Shown here: positions 1 to 9,219 of the stretch, piece by piece
How the letters are laid out: each line of letters begins with the position of its first letter
Position numbering within the stretch: the stretch's first letter is position 1
Position numbers and translations under genes: made by a program
Assembly (NCBI GenBank): GCA_021732785.1
Contig: JAKFUG010000012.1
Coordinates: 124,001-188,000 of the forward strand
Direction of reading: 5' to 3'
DNA: 64,000 nt
From: Planctomycetaceae bacterium
Lineage (GTDB): Bacteria; Planctomycetota; Planctomycetia; Planctomycetales; Planctomycetaceae
Notes under the pieces: generated by a model
Databases searched by the model: none
What the model was told of the DNA's origin: nothing
Seen by the model: only the letters and a program-made list of their open reading frames with translations

Positions 1-2
1 GA

Positions 3-509
3 ACGTTCACGTACCGCCATGCGCGGCGAATGGCGATCGATGGTGTCCAGCGTCTGATCGGTCCCGCGGCCGATCGGCATATCCGTTTGGCTGTCCTGGC
101 AGACATCGGTCTGAAGTCGTCACAAAAATCGTTGCTGACATCCTGGGAGGCCGCTGCAGAATTTCTCGATGACATCGGCGCGCCGCATCTTGGTCTGGCG
201 GCACCGTTACCGACGCTGAAGTCCCTGGGCTCGGGGTCACAATGCTGGGAAGCGTGCGCGGCGAAACTGTTCATCGCGACTTCGCCCGCGGAGCCGGGAA
301 ATTCGGCGAGCCGCCCGTTGTTGGGAAATGCTCCGGCTGAGATCGCGGAGGTCATCACCGGACTCACCGCCGCGGGTTTTCGAGGGACCTGGGAGTTTGC
401 ATCGCCCGACTATTCGGCTCCGTGGTGGAATGGTCGGGAAGCGCTGCTGCATTGCTGCTCGTGGGTGAACACCGTATCACGACAGCGCGGGCGGGTTCGC
501 GCGGGGTAG
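3..509 (+). CDS. TIM-barrel protein, C-terminal part (truncated by window edge)
   Basis: The frame is open from the first bases of the window, so the N-terminus lies upstream and the ATG at 30 is probably internal. The visible 168 residues read like the C-terminal half of a xylose isomerase-like / AP-endonuclease-2 TIM barrel: alternating hydrophobic strands and helices, an AEVITGLTAAGFRGTWEFAS stretch resembling the last strand that carries a metal-binding Glu, then a short tail. A domain assignment is all I can support; the substrate cannot be inferred. The next gene begins 127 bp downstream on the same strand, so they could be co-transcribed. Confidence 0.55.
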   Translation, partial: TFTYRHARRMAIDGVQRLIGPAADRHIRLAVLADIGLKSSQKSLLTSWEAAAEFLDDIGAPHLGLAAPLPTLKSLGSGSQCWEACAAKLFIATSPAEPGNSASRPLLGNAPAEIAEVITGLTAAGFRGTWEFASPDYSAPWWNGREALLHCCSWVNTVSRQRGRVRAG

Positions 510-636
510 CGGACTCCTGCCACTTCGGGCACAATACCGGAATTGAAAGTGATGAGTCTTGTCGTCTCGACGGAGATGACCGCAGGCCATGACTTTCGGC
601 ACTCCCCCCGCATCCTTCCTGCCGGTTAGCCCGCCC

Positions 637-1341
637 ATGTCTCAAGACTGGTACACGCTTGACGAACTGTCGCGCCAACTCGGCCGCGATCGTCGTGAGA
701 TCGAGAAGCTGGTCCATCGGGGACGGATTCCAGGACGAAAGATCGCCGGCGACTGGCAGTTCCATCCCACGGAAATTACGCACTGGCTCGAGCAGGAAAT
801 GCGCGAATACACCGACCGCGAACTCGCGCTGGTCGAACAGACGCATCGTTCGGGTGAGGTCAACGACGATTCCCCGGTGGCCAGTTTGTTGACGTTGGAA
901 ACAACGCAGGTTCCGCTCGAAGCCCGGACGAAACGCTCGGTGCTGGAAACCCTGGTGGAAGTCGCCGGACGAACCTGGCAGATCTGGCAACCCGCGGCGG
1001 TGCTCGCCGCACTGCAGGAACGGGAAGCGGTCCTCTCCACCGCCTTCGATAACGGCGTTTCGATTCCGCATCCGCGCAATCCGCTGCCGGAAGCGATTGG
1101 CCAATCGGTGATCGCGTTCGGCAAGACGTCGTCCGGCATTCCGTTCGGGGCACCCAATCGCGAATTGACGGACATGTTCTTCCTCATCCTGTGCCGCGAC
1201 TCCCGCACCCACCTGCAAGTGCTGGCACGGCTCGGCCGATTGATGCAACAGCCGGGTTTTCTCGATAAGTTGCGTGCCACGGAAGATTCCGTAACAGCCT
1301 ATCAGACGATCGTGGATGCCGATCGGCAACTCGTGGTGTGA
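637..1341 (+). CDS. HTH (excisionase/MerR-like) - PTS EIIA fusion protein
   Basis: 234 residues. Residues 4-52 form an excisionase/MerR-type helix-turn-helix: YTLDELSRQLGRD, then RGRIPGRKIAGDWQF with the usual wing, then an HPTEITHWL helix. Residues from about 85 to the end match a PTS EIIA type-2 (PtsN/fructose-type) domain, with the phosphorylatable His at about 145 in GVSIPHPRNPLPE. This suggests a phosphorylation-sensing DNA-binding regulator, not a sugar transporter component; no membrane EIIC or EIIB gene is nearby. The ATG at 637 is preferred because the HTH begins there; an in-frame ATG at 589 adds 16 residues of low complexity. It is the first gene of a coupled run with the hydrolase-fold, deacetylase and phosphatase genes. 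Confidence 0.8.
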   Translation: MSQDWYTLDELSRQLGRDRREIEKLVHRGRIPGRKIAGDWQFHPTEITHWLEQEMREYTDRELALVEQTHRSGEVNDDSPVASLLTLETTQVPLEARTKRSVLETLVEVAGRTWQIWQPAAVLAALQEREAVLSTAFDNGVSIPHPRNPLPEAIGQSVIAFGKTSSGIPFGAPNRELTDMFFLILCRDSRTHLQVLARLGRLMQQPGFLDKLRATEDSVTAYQTIVDADRQLVV

Positions 1342-2323
1342 GCCTGCCTGCCATGTCCACTGTCGATGCCCTTTCCGCTTCCCCCCCGACGGCGGTTCCG
1401 ATGCCGAACGAGGGCTGTCCGCCGCCGCTGCGCTGCCGCGACGTTTGGGACAACGTGCATCATCAGGCAACCGTGTGGGAACGGACCTCCCCCCGTGGTG
1501 CAACACTGTCCGGATGGACGCTCGGCAGCGGTCCCACGGTCGTCTTCATCGCCCCCTTCGGCGGTTCTGCGGATCTCTTTGCACTGGTGGCGTGGTTGCT
1601 GCGCGATGAAGTCCGGTCGATCGCAGTCCAATGGCAGGACGCCGGGAACACGCGTTCAATCGCCGACTTTGCCAGCGATGTGTGGGATGTGCTGGACGCG
1701 GATTCATCGCCACCAATTTCACTTTACGGCACGAATTGGAGCGGTGCGGTGGCTTTGGAAGCCGCACGCTTGAGACCCGATGATACGGCGATGGTGTTTG
1801 TGCAGGACGGGTTTGTACAACGGCGGTTATCCATCGCCGAACGGTGTCTCGCGCATCTGACATTGTGGTCGCGTCGTCCGTTGGCCGACTGTCCGAACCG
1901 TGAGCGGGTGCAGATGCTGAACCATCGTCGCTGGTTCCCGCCGCTCGATCCCGATCGTTGGGCCTGCTTTCTGGAATCGACGGGAGCCAATCCGGTCTCG
2001 GTGCTGGCACGACAAGGGCTCGCGTGCCGAGGAATGGATTTCCGTCGCCCATTGTCGAACTGGAAGACCCCGACGTGGCTGATTAGTACGGAAGGTGCCG
2101 GTCTGCGAGCGCACGGTCACCATGCGGAGTTGCACGCCTGCTTGCCGATGGCGAAGACCGAATGGATGCACACGACCGGCACGCATGCGAGTTTCACCCA
2201 TCCGCATCGCATCGCCAAATTCTTGCGGCAAGCGCTGGGGCTGATTCCCTCGGCAGTTCCGGCGGAAAGTTGCTGTGGCAGCACGGACGCTTGTGAAACC
2301 GCGGACCACACGAACGGAAGTCC

Positions 2324-2327
<4 letters not shown>
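1338..2327 (+). CDS. alpha/beta-hydrolase-fold protein with unusual nucleophile elbow
   Basis: 329 residues. A GTG at 1338 overlaps the preceding stop (GTGA), suggesting translational coupling; an ATG at 1353 is an alternative that shortens it by 5 residues. Features fit an alpha/beta hydrolase: a strand [15 protein letters not shown] near residues 67-82 with an oxyanion-type loop, a strand-turn-helix [15 protein letters not shown] near 129-143, and a late His-containing [15 protein letters not shown] segment. At the nucleophile elbow the expected G-x-S-x-G reads G-T-N-W-S-G, which puts Asn at the nucleophile position, so ordinary esterase chemistry is doubtful. The function is unknown. It overlaps the next gene by 4 bp. 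Confidence 0.6.
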
Positions 2328-3070
<743 letters not shown>

Positions 3071-3109
3071 TCATCTCCTTTCGAGCGCCCGTCCGCGGAT
3101 AAGAACTTC

Positions 3110-3850
3110 ATGACCAAGCTACGCACGGGTCTGGTGAGCATTACCGGTCGCTTCCGCGACAACAACGAAGATAATGCGTACGTCGATCCACAGAACCGGT
3201 TTTTCCTCGTCGCCGACGGGATGGGCGGGCAATCGGCCGGTGAACGGGCCAGTGCGCTCGCGATGGAAATCGTCCCGCAAAAGCTGAACTCGATCGATTT
3301 TGCCAAGGCGTCACCCGAGCAAGCCGTGCGCGTCATCGATGAAGCCGTCGCTCAGGCGAACTTTGAAATTATGGCGTTGGGGGAACTCGACTCCCGTTTC
3401 AAAAACATGGGAACGACGATCACCTTCCTCGCGGACATCGCGGGATCGTTGTTCATCGGCGGCGTGGGTGACAGCCGCGTGTATCTGCTCCGCGGCGGCA
3501 AATTCGAACAGCTCACGACCGATCATTCGCTCGTCCAGGCATTGATCGATGCGGGAACGCTGACCCCGGAAGAAGCGGCGAATCATCGTTATCGCAACGT
3601 GCTGTACCGCTATCTCGGCGCGAAAGAGGGCGGCTCCGGCACCACGCCGAAACAGGTCCAGCCGCGTGTCGGCGACCGTTACGTGCTCGTCACCGACGGC
3701 GTGACCGGCGGGTGTTCCGACGAATTGATGGCGTCCATTCTTGCTGACGGCAACGACCCGCAGGCCATCGCCGAGGACATCGTTCGCGCCGCGGAAGACG
3801 GCGGATCCAAAGACAACATCACCGCGCTGGTGGTATTCGTCGAAGGCTGA
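3110..3850 (+). CDS. PP2C-family protein serine/threonine phosphatase
   Basis: 246 residues, the usual length of a stand-alone bacterial PP2C (Stp/PrpC type). Metal-binding signatures are intact: RDNNED at about 16-21, VADGMGG at 34-40, a GVGDSRVYLLRGG strand pair, VTDGVTGG, and a C-terminal GGSKDNITALVV. It is expected to be cytoplasmic and to remove phosphate from Ser/Thr of proteins, opposing Hanks-type kinases, which are numerous in planctomycetes; no kinase is adjacent. It lies 39 bp after the PIG-L gene and is probably the last gene of the 637-3850 operon. A strong hairpin follows it at 3867-3922. Confidence 0.93.
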   Translation: MTKLRTGLVSITGRFRDNNEDNAYVDPQNRFFLVADGMGGQSAGERASALAMEIVPQKLNSIDFAKASPEQAVRVIDEAVAQANFEIMALGELDSRFKNMGTTITFLADIAGSLFIGGVGDSRVYLLRGGKFEQLTTDHSLVQALIDAGTLTPEEAANHRYRNVLYRYLGAKEGGSGTTPKQVQPRVGDRYVLVTDGVTGGCSDELMASILADGNDPQAIAEDIVRAAEDGGSKDNITALVVFVEG

Positions 3851-3866
3851 TTGCCGGGCTCAACAA

Positions 3867-3922
3867 GCCGGAAGCGCAAGCGCCCGGTCTCTTCGCAGGA
3901 ACCGGGCGCTCGCGCTTCCGGC
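3867..3922. repeat. Perfect 22-bp inverted repeat behind the phosphatase gene
   Basis: Arms 3867-3888 and 3901-3922 are perfect reverse complements, beginning gccggaagcgcaagcg, with a 12-nt loop. It starts 17 bp after the phosphatase stop codon. There is no T-run directly behind it on the plus strand, so it may be a REP-type palindrome that also blocks read-through or protects the mRNA 3' end. It sits between two convergent transcripts: the phosphatase mRNA and the candidate RNA at 3945-4137. Confidence 0.7.
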
Positions 3923-3944
3923 TCGTCAATCTTGTTACGCGCGC

Positions 3945-3990
3945 AAAAAAACGAAGACCGCGGCGAATCCGGGGATTCGACGCGGTCTTC
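3945..3990 (-). terminator. Intrinsic terminator of the candidate RNA
   Basis: On the minus strand GAAGACCGCG (3990-3981) pairs with CGCGGTCTTC (3962-3953); the interior extends the stem with CGAATCC/GGATTCG around a 2-nt loop, and seven T residues (3951-3945) follow. This is a textbook Rho-independent terminator with no protein gene upstream of it on that strand. Confidence 0.85.
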
Positions 3991-4137
3991 TAATGCGATC
4001 AGCCTGTTCTCGATTGCGACGGTGGAGTCGCGGGCGAATAGGGCGGAATGCAGTCCCGCTAACGCGGTCACCGTTGGTCATTCGAGCCCTCGCTAAAGGG
4101 TTGGCACCTCCGACGGAATCTTGAGAACAGGTGATGC
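3945..4137 (-). ncRNA. Candidate 6S-like structured RNA gene
   Basis: No plausible protein lies here, yet the minus strand has a full transcription unit: promoter (4145-4173), about 190 nt, then an intrinsic terminator (3945-3990). By eye the RNA folds into a closing stem (CCUGUUCUC, 4131-4123, plus GAUU, 4120-4117, pairing with 4015-4003; 13 bp, 2-nt bulge). A large central bubble follows (4116-4094 opposite 4033-4016). It is capped by an irregular terminal hairpin: GCGA/UCGC, GGGC/GCCC, GAAUG/CAUUC, then CCGC-GUUA-GCGG at 4067-4056. Stem, central bubble and irregular hairpin are the architecture of 6S RNA, which mimics an open promoter and binds housekeeping RNA polymerase. The core is about 129 nt, short for 6S. 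The identity is inference; an independent RNA gene is well supported. Confidence 0.6.
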
Positions 4138-4144
4138 AGGACGT

Positions 4145-4173
4145 CTTGTAGATGTGGACTCGAAAGCAGGCAA
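4145..4173 (-). promoter_or_regulatory. Sigma70-type promoter of the candidate RNA
   Basis: On the minus strand TTGCCT (4173-4168) and TACAAG (4150-4145) are separated by exactly 17 bp; each matches 4 of 6 consensus bases. The predicted start lies near 4137, a few bases before the closing stem of the RNA. Confidence 0.5.
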
Positions 4174-4266
4174 GACCGATTTCACGTCCAGCGTCGTTTC
4201 GTCGCGAAGTGTTCATCGGCAATTGCCCCGCGCAGAATTGCATGATTCTTTACAAAGCGGATGAGC

Positions 4267-4328
4267 GGACAGTGGGCAGTGAACAGCCAGACGAAGAGGC
4301 TCCTCTTTCTGTTCCCTGCCCACTGTCC
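4267..4328. repeat. Palindromic repeat (agtgggcag type), copy 1
   Basis: Arms ggacagtgggcagtgaacag (4267-4286) and the near-complementary 4309-4328 form a roughly 20-bp stem with one mismatch. It lies upstream of the Tat-exported isomerase-like gene; a related element follows that gene at 5274-5345, so the gene is bracketed by the same repeat type. Confidence 0.6.
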
Positions 4329-4405
4329 ACTCCCGCCTCATTCACCGGCGCGGTATGGTATTTTTCCGTTCTCCGCGATGACAACATTTCCTGAAGGATC
4401 ACACC

Positions 4406-5272
4406 ATGACCGATTTTCCTTTCGCCGGACCGAGTCGCCGTCAGTTTCTGCAAGCCTCGGCAATGGCTGCCGCTGCGACGGTGCTGGGTACGTCGCGCCT
4501 CTTCGCGGCCGACGATCCGTATGCCGGTTTCAAAATGGGGCTGCAGAGTTATTCCCTGCGGGCGTTCGACACCGAAAAGGCGATGGAACACACGCGGACG
4601 CTCGGACTGAAGTATTGGGAATCGTTCCCCAAGCACGTGCCGATGGGAACCGTTCCGGCCCATATTGCCGAGCAGAAAGCCATTCTGACCAAGGGCGGCA
4701 TCACCGTGATGGCATACGGCGTGGTTGGTTTTGATGCCAACGAAGACGCCGCCCGCCGGACGTTCGATTTTGCGAAGGCCATGGGGATCGTGTCGCTCAG
4801 CGCCGATCCAGCCAAAGATAGCAAGACGTTCGACATGCTTGACAAACTGGTCGCCGAGTATGACGTGGCGATCGCGATCCACAACCACGGCCCGGGACAT
4901 CGGTACAACAAGATCTCTGATGTCGTGGACATGGTGAAGGATCGCCATCCGAAGATCGGCGGCTGCGTCGACACCGGCCACTACCTCCGCAGCGACGAAA
5001 GCCCGGTCGAAGCGATTGAAAAACTCGGCAAACGCGTCTTCGGCGTGCATCTCAAGGATGTGAAAACCGTCGAAAAGGATGGCCAGAAATCGAAGCAGTT
5101 CAAGATTCTCGGCGAAGGGGATCTCGATGTCCTCGGCTGTCTCAACGCACTCAAGAAACTCGACTACAAATATTGCCTGGCGATCGAATACGAAGAAAAC
5201 GCCGAAAATCCGATGTCGGATCTCGAAGTTTGCCTGAAGAATGTGCGCGAAGCCGTCAAGAAGATGAGCTGA
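4406..5272 (+). CDS. Tat-exported sugar phosphate isomerase/epimerase-like TIM barrel
   Basis: 288 residues. The N-terminus is a twin-arginine signal (SRRQFLQASAMAAAATVLG, about residues 10-28, ending near FAADDP). The mature part matches the xylose isomerase-like TIM barrel / AP endonuclease 2 family: KMGLQSYSLRAF, LKYWESFPKHVPMG, IAIHNHGPGH, GGCVDTGHYLRS, VFGVHLKDVK and CLAIEYEEN, which give the His, Asp and Glu metal-ligand candidates. Planctomycetes carry many such periplasmic proteins, some beside sugar dehydrogenases; the substrate is unknown here. The gene is monocistronic and flanked by palindromic repeats on both sides. Confidence 0.85.
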   Translation: MTDFPFAGPSRRQFLQASAMAAAATVLGTSRLFAADDPYAGFKMGLQSYSLRAFDTEKAMEHTRTLGLKYWESFPKHVPMGTVPAHIAEQKAILTKGGITVMAYGVVGFDANEDAARRTFDFAKAMGIVSLSADPAKDSKTFDMLDKLVAEYDVAIAIHNHGPGHRYNKISDVVDMVKDRHPKIGGCVDTGHYLRSDESPVEAIEKLGKRVFGVHLKDVKTVEKDGQKSKQFKILGEGDLDVLGCLNALKKLDYKYCLAIEYEENAENPMSDLEVCLKNVREAVKKMS

Positions 5273-5273
5273 G

Positions 5274-5345
5274 CAGTGGAGAGTGGACAGGGGACAGTGG
5301 GTAGCAGGAAATGAATGGCATTCCTGCTGTCCACTGCCCACTGAT
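5274..5345. repeat. Palindromic repeat (agtgggcag type), copy 2
   Basis: An imperfect inverted repeat begins 2 bp after the stop at 5272; cagtggg..agcaggaa pairs with ttcctgctgtccactg. It shares the gtggacagtgggcag vocabulary of the element at 4267-4328 and may stop transcription of the isomerase-like gene. Confidence 0.5.
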
Positions 5346-5360
5346 TTCTGTCCGCCTGGC

Positions 5361-5510
5361 TTACAACTTCTTGTTGCCCTGCATCCAGTACCAGCCGAGA
5401 ATGCCGATGAGCGTCAGGACCGTTGCGTAATCGAATGGTCCCATGTGGTCCCACCAGGAACCGGCGTATCGGCGGTAGAAATGAATGTTGTAGACAATCG
5501 CTTCGTACAT
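5361..5510 (-). CDS. 49-residue single-pass membrane protein
   Basis: A short protein that starts MYEAIVYNIHFYRRYAGSWW, continues with an amphipathic stretch, one predicted membrane span (about ATVLTLIGILGWYWM, residues 29-43) and a basic NKKL end. The ATG at 5510 follows an AGGGAAAG-type ribosome-binding sequence. The aromatic-rich N-terminus and clean single span make it a credible gene, not chance coding. I do not recognise a named family; a small inner-membrane accessory subunit is possible but unproven. It is read on the same strand as proB, 166 bp downstream of it and beyond the proB terminator. Confidence 0.6.
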   Translation of the reverse strand: MYEAIVYNIHFYRRYAGSWWDHMGPFDYATVLTLIGILGWYWMQGNKKL

Positions 5511-5607
5511 CGAATGTCTTTCCCTGAAATAGAGGAGGGCCCGCCTACCCGTGTGCAACTCTAGTTCAGCAAAGATGGGCTGGTGCCATTTTTTTTGAGG
5601 AAACGCG

Positions 5608-5636
5608 AAAAAAACGGACGGATCAGAATCCCGCCG
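5608..5636 (-). terminator. Probable proB terminator
   Basis: On the minus strand an interrupted stem (CGG..GGAT with ATCC..CCG, 5636-5615) is followed directly by seven T residues (5614-5608). It lies 41 bp beyond the proB stop. The stem contains a two-base internal mismatch, so it is moderate in strength. Confidence 0.55.
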
Positions 5637-5676
5637 AGAATTTTGCGGATTTCGATGCGCGGGCGTCGTCGAAAAA

Positions 5677-6819
5677 TCACACGCGGACCACAAGATTATC
5701 GCGGTGAATGATTTCGTCGTACGGAATGGAGCCGAGCGTGCGCGCGATGTCTTCCGCTCGTTTTCCCACGAGACTTCGCGCGGTGGAAGAATCGTAATTT
5801 GTAAGCCCGCGGGCAATTTCGTCACCGGCAAGATCGTACAGGGACACCACTTCCCCTTTGGCAAAGTCCCCTTCCACGGTCCGTACGCCAATCATCAACA
5901 GCGATCGACCCTGGGCGATGATCGCCCGGCAGGCTCCCTCGTCGAGAATCAGCCGTCCTTTGGGGGGCAGCGTATAACCAATCCAGCGCTTCCATGCGGG
6001 AAGCGCGTCCTGTTCCGCGACGAATAGCGTGCCGACATCTTCGCCGCGGAAAATCTGATCCAGCACATTCGGCTGCTGTCCGTGGGCGATGAACACGTGC
6101 GTTCCCACCGCAGTCGCCGTCCGGACGGCATCCAGTTTCGATCGCATGCCCCCGGTTCCGCGCGAGCTTTTACTGGCCCCCACGAGATCCAGCAGTTCGT
6201 CGTCGAATTTCTCGACCAGCGGAATGCGGCGACTGTCGGGCAAAGTCGGATCGCCGGTGAGCAAGCCATCGACCACGGAGAGCACGATCAGCACATCCGC
6301 GGGAATCAGGTTGGCGACCATCGCCGCGAGCCGGTCGTTATCGCCGAGTTTGATTTCTTCCGTGCTCACGGTGTCGTTTTCGTTGACGACGGGAATCGTG
6401 GCGTATTCCGAGAGGGTCAGCAGCGTGTTGCGGACATTCAGATAGCGATCGCGCTTTTTGAAATCGTTCGCGGTGAGGAGTAACTGGGCCGCGTGAAAGC
6501 CGAACTTTCGGAAGTTCACATCGTACAGGTGGATGAGGTGCGCCTGTCCCGTGGCGGCAGCGGCCTGAAGATGGGCCAGATCGTGCGGGCGTTCTTTCAG
6601 TCCCAGCAAGCCCATGCCGGCACCAATCGCCCCGCTGGAAACGAGGACCACTTTCCGACCGCTCGCCACAATGCCGTGCAGTTGTGCGGCGAGGGAACGG
6701 ATGCGGTCTTCATCGAGCCGGTCATCGGCGGTGGAAAGGACGTTGGTGCCTACCTTCACCACGACCGACCTGGCATGCGCCAGAATCTCCAATCGCCGAT
6801 CCCGTTCACCCGTTGTCAT
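5677..6819 (-). CDS. proB: Glutamate 5-kinase
   Basis: 380 residues. It phosphorylates the gamma-carboxyl of L-glutamate, the first step of proline synthesis, in the cytoplasm. The amino-acid kinase domain (about 1-255) shows [39 protein letters not shown] with [11 protein letters not shown], and [13 protein letters not shown]-terminal PUA domain (about 270-370) contains [13 protein letters not shown] and GEVVSLYD, as in the long ProB form. ATG 6819 is preferred over the adjacent upstream TTG because GGAG lies about 7 bp before it. No proA or obg is next to it. It diverges from purF across a 319-bp gap. Confidence 0.96.
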   Translation of the reverse strand: MTTGERDRRLEILAHARSVVVKVGTNVLSTADDRLDEDRIRSLAAQLHGIVASGRKVVLVSSGAIGAGMGLLGLKERPHDLAHLQAAAATGQAHLIHLYDVNFRKFGFHAAQLLLTANDFKKRDRYLNVRNTLLTLSEYATIPVVNENDTVSTEEIKLGDNDRLAAMVANLIPADVLIVLSVVDGLLTGDPTLPDSRRIPLVEKFDDELLDLVGASKSSRGTGGMRSKLDAVRTATAVGTHVFIAHGQQPNVLDQIFRGEDVGTLFVAEQDALPAWKRWIGYTLPPKGRLILDEGACRAIIAQGRSLLMIGVRTVEGDFAKGEVVSLYDLAGDEIARGLTNYDSSTARSLVGKRAEDIARTLGSIPYDEIIHRDNLVVRV

Positions 6820-7138
6820 CAAAAAACTCCGCTCCGTCGGCAGATCCTGCCGTATTCACTCAATCGATGAAATCCTGGTGTCGCGTGCGGCTATTCTATC
6901 GGCATCGCGGTCGCGGGGACATTTGCGGGGCGGAATCGGACACTTCGGAACAGCCTTCGTTCATGTTCGCCGTCTGTCCTCCAGTGCAACTCGCCTGACA
7001 CGCCCCGAATTCTTCCGTTCCGTGAATTCCACGAATCGAGAGTTGGTCCGCACTCGCGACGTCGATATGATGGAAACTTCACGGAAGACGTCGTGGCCCA
7101 GGAAGGGACCGCAACCGGGTCGTTGCTAAGGGACCGGC
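6820..7138. other. Divergent intergenic region proB-purF
   Basis: 319 bp between divergently transcribed proB and purF. Apart from the purF promoter candidate at 7043-7071, I see no coding frame with a convincing start, no hairpin of note and no PurR-box-like palindrome. Confidence 0.5.
7043..7071 (+). promoter_or_regulatory. Sigma70-type promoter candidate for purF
   Basis: TTGGTC (7043-7048) and TATGAT (7066-7071) are separated by 17 bp; the -10 matches 5 of 6 consensus bases and the -35 matches 4 of 6. The purF ATG lies 67 bp beyond the -10. Confidence 0.5.
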
Positions 7139-8755
7139 ATGGCCGATCTGTTTCACGAGTGCGGAGTTGCGGCGGTCTACCATCTCTCCGGACAGGGAGC
7201 CAACCGGTTTCTGCCGCGCGAGTCACCGACCGATGCGGCCCGTACGATTCCGCGGATGCTGCTGGAAATCCAGAATCGCGGCCAACTCGCGGCGGGGATG
7301 AGTGCTTTCGACCCCACGCGGCCGGAGTTGCTGCACACCTACAAAGATGTGGGAACGGTCACCGAGGTCTTCCACCTCAATCATCAGAACGAATACGACG
7401 GGCTGATGAAGACGCTGGGCGGCGTCGCGGCGATTGGCCACGTGCGCTATGCCACCTGCGGGATTGACGACGCCAACAATGCTCAACCGTTCGAGCGACC
7501 GCACATCGAAAAGTCGAAATGGTTCAGCTTCGCCTTCAATGGCCAACTGGCGAATTTTCAGGAACTCCGCGACGAAATTCTGACTCAGCGGAATTTCCAT
7601 CTGTCGCGCGATACCGACACCGAAATCCTGATGCACCTGATTGCCCAGCAGCTTTCGGGGGACCGGCGTCCCACGATGATCCAACTGTTGCGGCATCTCA
7701 GCGAGCGTTTCGACGGCGCGTATAACATCGTCTATCTCAACGCGCAGGGGGACATGTTCGTCGCCCGCGATCCGCTCGGCATCCGACCGATGTGTTATGC
7801 GATCGATGGTCCGATGTTCGCGGCTGCCAGCGAAAGCGTGGCCCTGGCGAACATGGGGTTCGCGCCGTCCAAAATCCACAGCCTCGCCCCCGGCCATGCG
7901 ATCACGATTCAAAACGGTGAATTGAAGATCGAGCGGTTTGCCGAGAGCCCGCGCCACGCCCATTGTTTCTTTGAGTGGATTTACTTTGCGAATGTGGCGA
8001 GCACGCTGGATGAACGGAGTGTGTATCTCACACGGAAACGGCTGGGCGAAGAACTCGCGGAGCAGGAAACGATGATCATGGACGAGGACACGATTGTCGT
8101 CCCCGTTCCCGATACCGCCAAAGCCGCCGCGGATTCCATGGCGTATGCCCTCAAGGTTCCTTGTCTCGAAGGGTTGATCCGCAACCGTTATCTCGGCCGG
8201 ACGTTCATTGAAGGAAGCGCCAAGCGTGAAGCCAAAGTGCGGATGAAGTACACGCCGTTGCCGGAAGTGCTCCGTGGCAAGCGCGTGCTGCTTGTGGAAG
8301 ACACGATCGTGCGTTCGACGACGATGCAGGCGCTCATCAGCCAGTTAAAAGATCCGGAACGGGGGGGCGCTCGCGAAGTCCACGTTCGCGTGGCTTGCCC
8401 GCCGATCATTGCCCCTTGTTTCTATGGCATTGATATGTCGACGGTGAAGGAACTCTTCGCCCCGCGACATCTCATGGGGGGCGATTTGACGCCGGAAGTC
8501 GAGGAGCGGATGGCGAAGACGCTGGGAGCCGATAGTCTGCGGTATCTCTCGCTGCCGGCCATTGCCCGGAGTGTGGGGTTCTCGGAAACGAAGCTCTGCC
8601 GCGCTTGCCTGAACGGCGAATACCCGACGAACGCCGGTCGCGAGTTGTATCAACTCGCACTCGCCAAATCGACGCTTCCCACCACCACGACGGAAGTGGC
8701 CAGCCGAACGTATGACACTCCCGTCGCGCCGTTGGCTGCCGTCGGTTGCAGTTGA
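7139..8755 (+). CDS. purF: Amidophosphoribosyltransferase
   Basis: 538 residues. It transfers glutamine-derived ammonia to PRPP, the first committed step of purine synthesis. The start [10 protein letters not shown] places the N-terminal nucleophile Cys at residue 8, implying removal of a 7-residue propeptide as in Bacillus-type PurF. The class II glutaminase half carries [19 protein letters not shown] and [10 protein letters not shown]. The phosphoribosyltransferase half carries the PRPP loop [14 protein letters not shown]. Cysteines near the end ([11 protein letters not shown] and [12 protein letters not shown]) match the iron-sulfur ligands of the Bacillus type. Not clustered with other pur genes; a thioesterase gene follows after 30 bp. 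Confidence 0.93.
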   Translation: MADLFHECGVAAVYHLSGQGANRFLPRESPTDAARTIPRMLLEIQNRGQLAAGMSAFDPTRPELLHTYKDVGTVTEVFHLNHQNEYDGLMKTLGGVAAIGHVRYATCGIDDANNAQPFERPHIEKSKWFSFAFNGQLANFQELRDEILTQRNFHLSRDTDTEILMHLIAQQLSGDRRPTMIQLLRHLSERFDGAYNIVYLNAQGDMFVARDPLGIRPMCYAIDGPMFAAASESVALANMGFAPSKIHSLAPGHAITIQNGELKIERFAESPRHAHCFFEWIYFANVASTLDERSVYLTRKRLGEELAEQETMIMDEDTIVVPVPDTAKAAADSMAYALKVPCLEGLIRNRYLGRTFIEGSAKREAKVRMKYTPLPEVLRGKRVLLVEDTIVRSTTMQALISQLKDPERGGAREVHVRVACPPIIAPCFYGIDMSTVKELFAPRHLMGGDLTPEVEERMAKTLGADSLRYLSLPAIARSVGFSETKLCRACLNGEYPTNAGRELYQLALAKSTLPTTTTEVASRTYDTPVAPLAAVGCS

Positions 8756-8785
8756 TTCTTTATCTCCAGGTGATGCCGGACAATC

Positions 8786-9214
8786 ATGCTGACGGAGCAC
8801 GAAATCGAGATCCGCGTGCGGTACTGTGAGACCGACGCGATGGGGTTTCTGCATCACGCCAATCATTTCACCTATTTCGAAATGGGCCGGACGGAACTGC
8901 TGCGCGCGCAGGGCGGCAACTACCGGGCCGTGGAAGAAACAGGGTTATATCTCGTCGTCGTGAAACTCGCATGCAGTTATCACGCACCGGCTCATTACGA
9001 CGATCTGCTGCGCCTGGTGACGCGCGTCGAGAAAGTTTCCCCGGCGAAAATCGAACACAGCTACAAGCTGTATCGCGGCGATCAATTACTCACGACGGCG
9101 AGCAGCGTACTGGCGTGTGTCGATAAAGCGGGCAAGATCCAGCGAATCCCGGAGGTGATTGCGGAACATCGCCCCGCCGACGCACCGCGCGTCATTCCGT
9201 CGTCCAAACGCTGA
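8786..9214 (+). CDS. Acyl-CoA thioesterase, hotdog fold (YbgC / 4-HBA-CoA type)
   Basis: 142 residues, the standard length of a single hotdog thioesterase. The 4-hydroxybenzoyl-CoA thioesterase-type signature is clear: RVRYCETDAMGFLHHANHF near residues 10-28 with the catalytic Asp, followed by FEMGRTELLRAQG. It hydrolyses acyl-CoA thioesters in the cytoplasm; the substrate cannot be read from sequence. It sits 30 bp after purF on the same strand, probably by chance co-transcription. The C-terminal 20 residues are polar and likely disordered. Confidence 0.9.
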   Translation: MLTEHEIEIRVRYCETDAMGFLHHANHFTYFEMGRTELLRAQGGNYRAVEETGLYLVVVKLACSYHAPAHYDDLLRLVTRVEKVSPAKIEHSYKLYRGDQLLTTASSVLACVDKAGKIQRIPEVIAEHRPADAPRVIPSSKR

Positions 9215-9219
9215 TTCGT

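Noticed and set aside
364-1506. 380-codon minus-strand frame
   Set aside because: Antisense to the HTH-EIIA gene; no domain.
3963-3984. tmRNA-like ggggattcgac word
   Set aside because: It is part of the stem-loop of an intrinsic terminator on the other strand; no tRNA-like ends or tag frame are nearby.
4006-4131. Riboswitch for the downstream isomerase-like gene
   Set aside because: On the plus strand no known aptamer core can be read, and the terminator and promoter belong to the minus strand, so an independent RNA is the better reading.
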